Shown piece after piece: positions 1 to 6,500 of a DNA stretch of 7,179 nt. The stretch is from an uncultured Bacteroidaceae bacterium. GTDB lineage: Bacteria > Bacteroidota > Bacteroidia > Bacteroidales > Bacteroidaceae. The stretch is taken from assembly GCA_934394435.1 (NCBI GenBank), contig CAKRRN010000055.1, positions 1 through 7,179 on the forward strand. Reading direction: 5' to 3'. The notes below the pieces were generated by a model that saw only the letters and a program-made list of their open reading frames with translations, made no database searches and was not told the DNA's origin. A program made the position numbers and the translations under genes. Positions within the stretch are counted from its first letter, which is position 1. Every line of letters begins with the position of its first letter.

Positions 1-76
1 ACAGAAGGGTCGCAATGCTCAGCCCCACGTAGCCTGTACCTGCTACGGCGACCCGTATATCCTTAAATTCACGCAT
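1..76 (-). CDS. ugd: UDP-glucose 6-dehydrogenase, N-terminal fragment (runs off the left edge)
   Basis: Only the first 25 codons are in the window, read leftward from the ATG at 76-74. They translate to MREFKDIRVAVAGTGYVGLS followed by IATLL. The GxGYVGLS segment is the dinucleotide-binding Rossmann loop typical of UDP-glucose/UDP-mannuronate-type dehydrogenases, and the following IATLL fits Bacteroidetes Ugd proteins. Family members oxidise UDP-glucose (or a related UDP-sugar) to the uronic acid with two NAD+ in the cytoplasm, supplying precursors for capsule or exopolysaccharide. The start lies 23 bp past the stop of the short recombinase homologue, with an A-rich leader and no promoter that I can see, so it is probably in the upxY operon. 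A UDP-N-acetyl-mannosamine dehydrogenase is the main alternative, because the substrate cannot be fixed from 25 residues. Confidence 0.82.
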   Translation of the reverse strand, partial: MREFKDIRVAVAGTGYVGLSIATLL

Positions 77-99
77 ATATTTATATTTTTAATTATTCT

Positions 100-888
100 C
101 TAAATAATATTGCTTACGCTCACACTGTCAATCGCACGCTGATAGATGGCATTCGTCATATTCAAGGAGGGCACGACAGATAGGTTACATTTTTTGGCAA
201 TCTGCTTCAAGGCTCGTGCTATATTATCGCGCACTCTGCTGATTTGCCGATTTTCCATAATACGGCTGTCAGACTTGATGAAAGGGAACAGATATTCGGT
301 ATCTGACGGATAGCGGTCTGCAATCTCCTGCATCGCAGCATCCCATTGTACGGTAAAGCGATAGGGATAGAGTACCTGCGAGGTGTAGGTGAGTGTGAAC
401 CCTTTGATGTCGCTTTTCTTGATGTGAGCCAGGTCGGCAAAGCTGATGCCTCGACAATAGATACTAAAGAAGAAGATGTCGCGAGCAAAGGTCTGTGCCT
501 TGGAGTCGGACAGATCGGCATAACGAAGCCTCCGCAATTCGTCTACACTAAGCAACTCTCGCTCCGTCTTGGCTGGCATGGCGAGGTTGATACGCTTCAG
601 TAATTGCCTTTTAGGGGCAATACCCTCCTTTACCGCTTCCTTATATAAGGCGTTGATCTGACACAGATACAGACGTGCGGTGGTCTCCTTGCGTCCGTTC
701 GCCATAAACCACTCTCTGAAGCGCACCATCATGTCGGGTGAGAGTTCGTCGAATGCGATTATCTCCTTACCTAAGAATTTGGAGAAAGAAGTGAGTGCTG
801 CACCACGATTGTGGGCAACGTCCCAGCTACCCTTTTCGCTGATTTTGTCGATTATGTGGCGCGAGTATGTGAAGAATTCGCTTTCCAT
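100..888 (-). CDS. Tyrosine recombinase homologue, C-terminally shortened and probably catalytically inactive
   Basis: A 262-residue protein of the Bacteroidetes phage-integrase-like family. The N-terminal SAM-like DNA-binding domain is complete (about residues 3-90, including ELSPDMM and the TARLYLCQINALYKEAV helix). The catalytic domain starts near residue 112 and keeps the first catalytic Arg (R146 in YCRGISFADLA). The later catalytic parts are gone: the lysine hairpin reads YTSQVLYPY where the neighbour has YCRKKTH; the Arg-His box (YVARHTWAS in the neighbour) reads SLNMTNAIY; and the protein stops before the GH box and the nucleophilic Tyr. The frame is otherwise open, with no relic of the lost end in the 23 bp before ugd. 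It lies 42 bp after upxY and is probably co-transcribed. It could be a decaying remnant or a retained DNA-binding regulator of inversion. Identity to the intact recombinase is only moderate, so this is not a recent duplication. Confidence 0.8.
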   Translation of the reverse strand: MESEFFTYSRHIIDKISEKGSWDVAHNRGAALTSFSKFLGKEIIAFDELSPDMMVRFREWFMANGRKETTARLYLCQINALYKEAVKEGIAPKRQLLKRINLAMPAKTERELLSVDELRRLRYADLSDSKAQTFARDIFFFSIYCRGISFADLAHIKKSDIKGFTLTYTSQVLYPYRFTVQWDAAMQEIADRYPSDTEYLFPFIKSDSRIMENRQISRVRDNIARALKQIAKKCNLSVVPSLNMTNAIYQRAIDSVSVSNII

Positions 889-930
889 AAGTGTGTGGAG
901 AGATACTGTGCAAATGTGAGAGACGCTGTG

Positions 931-1644
931 TCACTCGGCTATCTCAAAGTCCTCGTTGTGCACATTGTTAATGGCTACGGCATAGCCTCCCAAGTCCATG
1001 ACCAGCTGGCGGTTTTTCAATATACGCACCACGTATCCTACCTGTCCTGCTAATATTCCTGTCAGCACACGAAGCTTCACGTGGTCTCTGGCGAACTTCA
1101 CGAATGGGTCACGCAGGAAGGTTACACGTTCGGGTTCTTCCTCCATGATTTTCATGAAAGGACGCATCACACTGTCGGCAATGGAGGCTGGCCTGCCTGT
1201 GCTGCAGTTGTTTACCAGATAATATTGTGGGAAGTTGTGTATCAAGAACAACCTTAGCTGTTCGGTTTTGCCTTGCAGAAACACAAGGCCGCTAACGGTG
1301 GGCTTCTCCTCTTTTTTTATTCCTTTTCCACTGGACTTCTTTTTATAAATGGTGGTACGATGGACAAAGCACTTGGGCTTGAACCCGCCCTCCATATTGC
1401 GAGTCTCCAACTTCTTCTCAAAGACTGCAGCAGACATGTGCTGTATGAATATATAGCCCCAGGGAAGTCCCGCATCTGTCAACTTTTGATTATTGTTTCC
1501 CTCTTCACTTACGGACATTCCTCCCACTTTCGAAACCGATTTCTCGTCAGTTCCGATGATATGGATGCCCTTTGGTAAACGCTTGTCGTGGTACATGTCG
1601 TTTACATCGGCTGTAGAAGAAGGAAGTGAGCAAACCTGCGTCAT
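931..1644 (-). CDS. upxY: UpxY-type transcription antiterminator (specialised NusG paralogue)
   Basis: A 237-residue protein matching the UpxY/UpdY class, NusG paralogues encoded as the first gene of Bacteroides capsule operons. Such proteins let RNA polymerase read through the long operon by acting on its 5' leader. Residues about 60-175 fit a diverged NGN domain, beginning WGYIFIQHM and including FPQYYLVNN and PFMKIMEEEPERVTFL. Residues about 188-227 form a KOW domain: VKLRVLTGILAGQVGYVV and then LVMDLGGYAVAINN. The first 55 residues are polar and not clearly homologous; a second ATG at codon 17 (MYHDKRLP) is a possible start, but I keep the first because an A-rich stretch precedes it. A Lys-rich loop (KKKSSGKGIKKEEK, residues 101-114) sits inside the NGN domain. 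No fixed promoter is seen immediately upstream; expression probably depends on the invertible promoter at 1856-2046. The locus symbol letter cannot be assigned. Confidence 0.83.
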   Translation of the reverse strand: MTQVCSLPSSTADVNDMYHDKRLPKGIHIIGTDEKSVSKVGGMSVSEEGNNNQKLTDAGLPWGYIFIQHMSAAVFEKKLETRNMEGGFKPKCFVHRTTIYKKKSSGKGIKKEEKPTVSGLVFLQGKTEQLRLFLIHNFPQYYLVNNCSTGRPASIADSVMRPFMKIMEEEPERVTFLRDPFVKFARDHVKLRVLTGILAGQVGYVVRILKNRQLVMDLGGYAVAINNVHNEDFEIAE

Positions 1645-1855
1645 TTTCTTTATCTACTTTATGTCACTGTCGGCTGTCATCACTTGAGATGCCAATGCCT
1701 GTCTCGCAACAATATTGTTCATAAATACATACGTTTTAAACTGTATGTTCATCCTGCCAAAGAGGAGAGACTCCAAATATGCCAGATGGTGCTGACACGT
1801 TTTGCCTTCGCCTCTTTTTATGGCTTAGTGCTTCTATCTGTCTGTACTATATGCA
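1645..1855 (-). promoter_or_regulatory. Leader region of the upxY operon, with two dyads
   Basis: These 211 bases separate upxY from the invertible segment and contain no convincing gene on either strand. They would form most of a roughly 230-nt 5' leader when the promoter is ON, which is where UpxY-family proteins act. Two symmetric elements are visible: a perfect 12-bp palindrome AACAATATTGTT at 1708-1719, and an imperfect hairpin with arms ACATAC (1727-1732) and GTATGT (1743-1748) enclosing a further GTTT/AAAC pair. They could be leader hairpins or operator sites; their role is inferred from position only. Confidence 0.45.
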
Positions 1856-1876
1856 TTTCTATCAGTAAATGCGTAC
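1856..1876 (+). repeat. Left arm of the 21-bp inverted repeat (recombination site)
   Basis: It begins TTTCTATCAG and ends TGCGTAC, and is the exact reverse complement of 2026-2046; identity ends at both borders. It contains a partial dyad, AGTA-aatgcg-TACT (1864-1877), resembling the paired binding arms around a 6-bp crossover region used by tyrosine recombinases. That assignment is an inference. Confidence 0.87.
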
Positions 1877-1904
1877 TTGAGAAAAACCATATTGATAATC
1901 AGTG

Positions 1905-1957
1905 GTTTCTACTTAAAATGAAGCCAGATTTGTTAAACATTTTGGTAGAAACTTTTT
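1905..1957 (+). terminator. Terminator-like hairpin inside the invertible segment
   Basis: Arm GTTTCTAC-TT-AAAATG (1905-1920) pairs with CATTTT-G-GTAGAAAC (1938-1952), 14 base pairs with a 2/1 internal bulge and a 17-nt loop, followed at once by TTTTT (1953-1957). The T run makes it directional for rightward transcription now. It lies upstream of the internal promoter, so after inversion it would stop leftward read-through from the recombinase gene just before the promoter. The stem is AT-rich, so termination strength is uncertain. Confidence 0.45.
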
Positions 1958-1985
1958 GATTTGTAAAAAAAATCTCTGTAGAAAA

Positions 1986-2017
1986 TGGTAATAAATAAAA
2001 GGAAAACAGTATCTTTG
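1986..2017 (+). promoter_or_regulatory. Promoter inside the invertible segment (now pointing away from upxY)
   Basis: TATCTTTG at 2010-2017 is an exact match to the Bacteroidetes -7 consensus TAnnTTTG. The -33 element is weak: only TGG (1986-1988) sits at the right distance, with a 21-bp spacer in place of a clear TTG/TTTG. In the orientation shown, transcription would start near the right repeat arm and run into the 3' end of the recombinase gene as antisense RNA. After inversion it would drive upxY and the polysaccharide operon. Confidence 0.7.
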
Positions 2018-2025
2018 CAAATGAG

Positions 2026-2046
2026 GTACGCATTTACTGATAGAAA
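2026..2046 (-). repeat. Right arm of the 21-bp inverted repeat (recombination site)
   Basis: It begins GTACGCATTT and ends GATAGAAA, perfectly complementary to 1856-1876 with no mismatch. It lies 84 bp from the stop codon of the intact recombinase, which is the likely enzyme acting on it. Confidence 0.87.
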
Positions 2047-2129
2047 ACAATCACTATTTTCCCCTTGCTTATCGGGCATTTAGAGAGAGTGCTATGCACA
2101 CCCCCAACATAAGGTTGGACAGAAGACCG
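2047..2129. other. Spacer between the right repeat arm and the recombinase stop, with a small hairpin
   Basis: No gene is present. CCAAC-ATAAG-GTTGG (2104-2118) forms a short five-pair hairpin a few bases past the recombinase stop, but no T run follows on the minus strand, so it is at best a weak terminator for that gene. Confidence 0.3.
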
Positions 2130-3092
2130 TTATTTCTTGCTACAAATCCTCTGTATAATCTTTCTGTTCGCCTCGTTGATTTTCGAAGTGTCTATTGAGT
2201 TGAGATATACTTGTGTGGTCTTTAGGGAACTGTGTCCCATCCCCTCGCTGATGATGGCGATGGAGATGTTCATGTCTCTGGCGATGCTTGCCCATGTGTG
2301 GCGTGCGACATAGGTGGTGAGTGGCATCTGCAAGCCTACCATCAGCCCTATCTTCTTCAGCGCACGGTTGATGTTCACTTGCATCCGTAGGTATTGACGA
2401 TACTCTGTGCCGTCCTCACTTCGGATGATGGGGAACAGATAGGGGCTATTGATGGTACGGTTCGCATAGCTGTTGATGATGGTCTGCTGTGCCTTTTCCC
2501 ACGCCACCGTCAGGCATTGGTGGGTCTTCTTGCGACAATAGGTCAGCATACCGTTTCTCAGGTCTGACTTTCGCAAATAGGCAATATCCACAAACGGCAT
2601 TCCACGCATATAGAAGCTAAACATAAAGAGGTCTCTGGCGAGAGCTATGGTGGTGCCCCCTGGCAGTTGCAACTGCGCGATGGCTCTCAGCTCCTTTTCG
2701 CTGATAGCACGTTTGACTGTCTTGACATGGGAAAGGCGCACATGAGAGAACAGGTCTCCGTCATCCAACAACCCTTCCTCCACAGCCTTACGCAATAAGG
2801 TATGGAGCGTGCGCAGATAACAACGGACACTGTTTTGCCTCAACCGCCGGTCTGTAAGCCATGCATCGTAACGCTCTATCATATCAGGTGTTAGTTCGTA
2901 GAAGAATAAATCCTCATGCTCACGAAACGTTCTGAAATGGCTGTACGCATTGGCGTATGTACGTGCGGTGCCTTGCCGCCCCATCTGCTCTTTTTTCGTC
3001 ACCTGTTCCTGCAGAAACATGAAGACGGTTTTCTGATTCCCTACAGTATCGGGTGCTGACGAAGGACGAAATTTCAATTTTACTGTTGCCAT
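2130..3092 (-). CDS. Intact tyrosine recombinase, probable local DNA invertase for the upxY promoter
   Basis: A 320-residue integrase-family protein, full length for Bacteroidetes local invertases. Residues about 22-107 form the SAM-like N-terminal DNA-binding domain; residues about 128-320 form the catalytic domain. Visible catalytic residues are Arg I R163 (YMRGMPFVDIAYL), the hairpin Lys in RKKT (188 or 189), Arg II R264 with H265 (YVARHTWAS, where the usual HxxR His is Tyr as often in this group), the GH box H287 (GMGHSS) and the nucleophile Y296 (TTQVYLNS). Family enzymes cut and rejoin DNA through a 3'-phosphotyrosine and need no ATP. The gene lies directly beside the 21-bp inverted repeat, and recombinase-upxY pairs are known at Bacteroides capsule loci, so promoter inversion is the best assigned role. 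No clear TAnnTTTG promoter is seen upstream on the minus strand. A role as a mobile-element integrase is less likely, because no att sites or transfer genes are visible. Confidence 0.88.
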   Translation of the reverse strand: MATVKLKFRPSSAPDTVGNQKTVFMFLQEQVTKKEQMGRQGTARTYANAYSHFRTFREHEDLFFYELTPDMIERYDAWLTDRRLRQNSVRCYLRTLHTLLRKAVEEGLLDDGDLFSHVRLSHVKTVKRAISEKELRAIAQLQLPGGTTIALARDLFMFSFYMRGMPFVDIAYLRKSDLRNGMLTYCRKKTHQCLTVAWEKAQQTIINSYANRTINSPYLFPIIRSEDGTEYRQYLRMQVNINRALKKIGLMVGLQMPLTTYVARHTWASIARDMNISIAIISEGMGHSSLKTTQVYLNSIDTSKINEANRKIIQRICSKK

Positions 3093-3286
3093 AGATATTT
3101 GTTTTTACGGATTATCACTACAATGAAAAAAAATCAAGCTCCTGCCCTAACATAACCTGGGCAGGTTCGCGCGTATAATTATATATTAAGGTAACGATAT
3201 TGTTGGAAGCCCAACCTTGAGTTGGAATCATTTCGCGTCGATGACGAAATATGATGAGCTATTTGAGATAAATTGCAAGCATATCC
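3093..3286. other. Divergent intergenic region between the recombinase and the large exported protein
   Basis: No convincing gene is present on either strand. The region holds the hairpin described at 3126-3165, an AT-rich patch (3174-3189), and three alternating complementary 5-mers GTTGG (3202-3206), CCAAC (3211-3215) and GTTGG (3221-3225) that could form either of two mutually exclusive small hairpins. The recombinase promoter should lie here on the minus strand, but I could not identify a consensus one. Confidence 0.4.
3126..3165 (-). terminator. GC-rich hairpin followed by a T run, upstream of the recombinase
   Basis: CCTGCCC (3141-3147) pairs perfectly with GGGCAGG (3159-3165) around an 11-nt loop. 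Read on the minus strand, the hairpin is followed after seven bases by eight T (complement of 3133-3126). It lies about 50 bp before the recombinase start. It could be an attenuator in that gene's leader or a terminator for leftward transcripts entering from the right. The 7-base gap makes a classical intrinsic terminator uncertain. Confidence 0.4.
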
Positions 3287-3318
3287 TTTGCGAGAAAATT
3301 TTTTTTTTGCTAATTTTG
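3287..3318 (+). promoter_or_regulatory. Bacteroidetes-type promoter of the large exported protein
   Basis: TTTG at 3287-3290 (-33) and TAATTTTG at 3311-3318 (-7, matching TAnnTTTG) are separated by exactly 20 bp, the preferred spacing of the primary sigma factor in this phylum. The spacer contains ten consecutive T (3299-3308). Transcription would begin near 3325, leaving a leader of about 175 nt before the ATG at 3501. Confidence 0.78.
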
Positions 3319-3348
3319 CCTTGAACTGAGAAAGAAAACTAAAACATA

Positions 3349-3368
3349 GGCGAGAAATTCGTCTCGCC
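3349..3368 (+). promoter_or_regulatory. Stable hairpin in the 5' leader
   Basis: GGCGAGA-AATTCG-TCTCGCC is a perfect 7-bp stem with a 6-nt loop, about 25 nt after the predicted transcription start. No T run follows, so it is not an intrinsic terminator. A 5' stabilising stem or a protein-binding site are possible roles. The remaining leader (3369-3500) holds no recognisable riboswitch; the bases just before the ATG are A-rich (AAATACAAAAAACAACC), typical of Bacteroidetes translation starts. Confidence 0.5.
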
Positions 3369-3500
3369 AGAAGGTGTGAATGACACATCTTTGCCAGGCT
3401 CTTGAAAAATGTGAATACAAGGGCATTAAGAATAGAATCTTGTGCAGAATAACGAGAAATCCTATTAAATATCTTAACCAAATACAAAAAACAACCAATT

Positions 3501-6500
3501 ATGAGGAAACAATTACTCACGGCGATGCTTGGGCTTACGGCCACAGCCTCGCTCACGGTGCCTGCCTCGGCAGAGGGTCTGCTGGTGGTGGGAGCCAACA
3601 TCGTAGTCGCTCCTTCATCGCGCTATGACGGTGACAAGGAGTGGAAGGCCACCACATGGGTCTATAACACAGGCAACGTCTATGGTGAGGGCAACGAGAG
3701 CAATCCCTACTTCAACATCATCTGCGGCACGCCCAGTGAGGATGCCAACGGCTACAAATGGTACGAGGCACCCTATGACACAGCCACGGTAGGCTTCAAC
3801 GAGGAGCGCAACGAGCCCATCAAGTGGGAGGATCACAGCGCGCCCTTCAGCAGCAACGAGAACTACAACGGACGCCCCTCTTACCAGTGGACAACGGGCG
3901 AAGTGATGGCCGACATCTACATGCGCCGCTTCTTCACCACCGACCGCCTGCTTTCGGGTGACGTGTATCTGGCATGCGGCCACGACGACGCTCCCTGCGA
4001 GTATTACATCAACGGTGTGCTGGTATATCAACGCACAGGCTTCGAGGTGGACCACTGGAACTACATTAAGGACGAGGATACAGGGGAAATTATCGACTCC
4101 ACAGCCTCCTATGTGCGCGGATGGGATGAGAATGCCTACATCAAGCTCACCGATGAGCAGAAGGCACTCATCAAGCTCAATGGCGAGCAGAACCTGCTGG
4201 CTGTGCACGTGCACCAGAACTGGGGCGGTGCCTTTGCCGACTGCGGCCTCTACACCAAGGTGGAGGGCGGACTGCCCATGGGCTACGAGCAGCCCTGGAC
4301 TGGCAAGGTGCTCTTCAACTCCTATGGCGGCTACAACACCGGTGGCCTGCACGACTGGGAGAAGCTCTACGAGGCACAGGCCGATGACCAGTACACCATC
4401 CACCTGGAGGGCAAGAACCCAGGCGAGTGGGGACAGCAGGTACACTTCAAGACTCCCATCAAGCTGAGCGCCGACAAGGAATACACCCTGAAGTTCAATC
4501 TAACAGGCAACAAGACCCTGGAGGATGTGACCGTGAAGGTGACCGAGAACGACAACGACGAGGTGGAGGGCGCACTTGACCATGTGCGCATCGAGAGTGG
4601 CGAGACCACCGAGTGCGAAATACCTGTGGCTGGCACGGAGGTCAACAACATGAAGCTCGTATTCAACTTCGCCACCGAGGAGAAGGGTACCGATGTGACC
4701 ATCAGCAATATCACCCTCACCGACGAGGCCGACGAGAAGGAACTGTGGGTGGGCACCTCTTACTTCAACTACTGCTATGTGACAGACATCGACACCATCC
4801 GCAATGAGGAGGACCTGAGCGAGACCTATGAGGTAAAGCAAATCAAGGATCCCGTGATAGACGGACGTGTGGAGACCAAGAGCTGGATTGACCCCGACTT
4901 TGATGACTCTATGTGGAGCGACCAGGCTATGCCTATGGGCAACGCTGGTTATATGCCTGAGCTACAGAGCATCTGGCCTGGACACACCGGACATATCGAC
5001 TATACAGGCGATGGTGCGGAAGGAAACAACACCAACTACTGGGTGCGCCGTACCTTCACCCTGGACAAAGTGAACGAGCGTCTGAGCTACGCGCTGAACG
5101 TATGCCACGATGATAACTACGAGACCTACGTGAACGGACATCTGCTGCAGAAGTTCGAGGGATGGACTGACGGTAAGAACCCCAAGCAGGTACACATCCC
5201 TGCCAAGTATCTGCGCGAAGGCAAGAACGTGATTGCTACCTACATACAGCAGAACTGGGGCGGACGCTTCTATGACTGCGGTATCAACGTGGAGGAGGTG
5301 AACTATGACGAGTGTGCTGACGAGCTGAAGGCTGCCATTGCACTGGGTGACACCACTGTGACCATCACCAAGGCCATGCGAGCCAACCTGGACAGCCTGG
5401 TGGCTGCAGGCAAGAAGGAGCTGGAGAACAACAAGGACGCTGCCGAGGTGAAGGAGTATGCCAAGAACCTCACCAACAGCATCAAGACCATTCTGGGCTA
5501 CGCAGGTGACGTGAACATCCTGCAGCAGACTATCGCTATATGCGACAAGACCCAGGACAAGGGCTACCTGAAGGAGACCCTCGACGCTGTGAAGACAGGT
5601 ATCGACACCTGTAAGACCAATGGTGAAACCAACAACCTGCTCTCAAGCCTGCGTCTGGCACGCAAGCGCAACGCCCTTGAGCGTCACACAGAGAAGTTCG
5701 TGGGTAGCCAGCCTGAGGCTTACGACGTGGAGACAGCTGACCCCGATTATCCTGTAGGTGCTTACTATGTATATAATGTGGGCGAACGCCTGTTCCTCAC
5801 TGGTGCTGAAAACTGGGGCACACACCTGGGTCTGGCTTACGCAAGCAACGCCTTCCATCTGATAGCTACAGACAGAGATAACAATCCTCTGGAGAAAGGC
5901 TTCCGCATCGAGACCATGCGTCCCAACGGAACAATGGGCGTGAATGACTTCATCAACTACGGTGGCTATGTGGATTGCGATACCAATGACGCATGGGAGT
6001 TTGTACCTGTAGAGGGCAAGACCAATGTATTCAACATCGTACGTGCAGGTGGCAATGCCGAGGATGGCTACAACATGCTGGGCTACCGCGACGGTAAGGA
6101 CAATGCCTTCAGCCTCTCTTACAACGTGGTAGACACTGACATGAAGAATGCTCAGAGCGAAGCCAACCAATGGATGCTCATCAGCAAGAAGGAACTGGAT
6201 GAAATGATGGCAACTGCCACTGAGGAGAATCCTGTGGCTGCCACACACCTGATTAAGAACCCTGGCTTCGACCAGCGTCTGGAGGTGAATGTGAACTACA
6301 ACATGGGCAAAGGCACCAACGACAATGGCGATGAGAGCGCAGGACTGCAAATATGGGACCGTGGCGGCAACCATCCCGACTTCGTGTTGGAGGCATGGAA
6401 CTGCACCACAGGAGATGTCACAATGGACATCTGGGATCCAGGCGTTATTCCTGGCTGGTATACTCTGAGTGCTCAGATTTACTATCGTGACGGACGCTTT

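Larger units (their letters stand above)
1856..2046. promoter_or_regulatory. Invertible promoter segment (phase-variable switch), present orientation OFF for upxY
   Basis: A perfect 21-bp inverted repeat (1856-1876 and 2026-2046) encloses 149 bp without a convincing gene. The AT-rich interior carries one good Bacteroidetes -7 element, TATCTTTG at 2010-2017, pointing right. No TAnnTTTG is seen on the minus strand of the segment. Repeat length, spacing, position upstream of upxY and the adjacent recombinase gene all match the known architecture of invertible capsule promoters in Bacteroides. Inversion maps position p to 3902-p, which would place the -7 element at 1892-1885 on the minus strand, reading into upxY. 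The orientation given here is OFF. Confidence 0.87.

Noticed and set aside
1684..1959. Plus-strand reading frame of 91 codons with a hydrophobic stretch, crossing the left repeat arm.
   Set aside because: It runs through the invertible segment, has no recognisable homology or start context, and would be broken by inversion. It is most simply a chance frame.
2130..3092. Integrase read as a sign of a prophage or integrative conjugative element.
   Set aside because: No att-like direct repeats, tRNA gene, excisionase, relaxase or phage genes are visible. The adjacent inverted repeat and upxY explain the recombinase better as a local invertase.
3202..3225. Alternating GTTGG/CCAAC segments considered as a riboswitch-like alternative structure.
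   Set aside because: They lie upstream of the predicted transcription start of the large gene, and the stems are only five pairs. No ligand-binding core is present.
3179..3601. 140-codon minus-strand frame across the divergent intergenic region.
   Set aside because: It covers the predicted promoter, the leader hairpin and the start of the large gene in antisense, and its composition is not protein-like.
3615..4445. 276-codon minus-strand frame opposite the first modules of the large protein.
   Set aside because: Same cause: a Leu/Val-rich mirror of the plus-strand codons, with no promoter and no start context.
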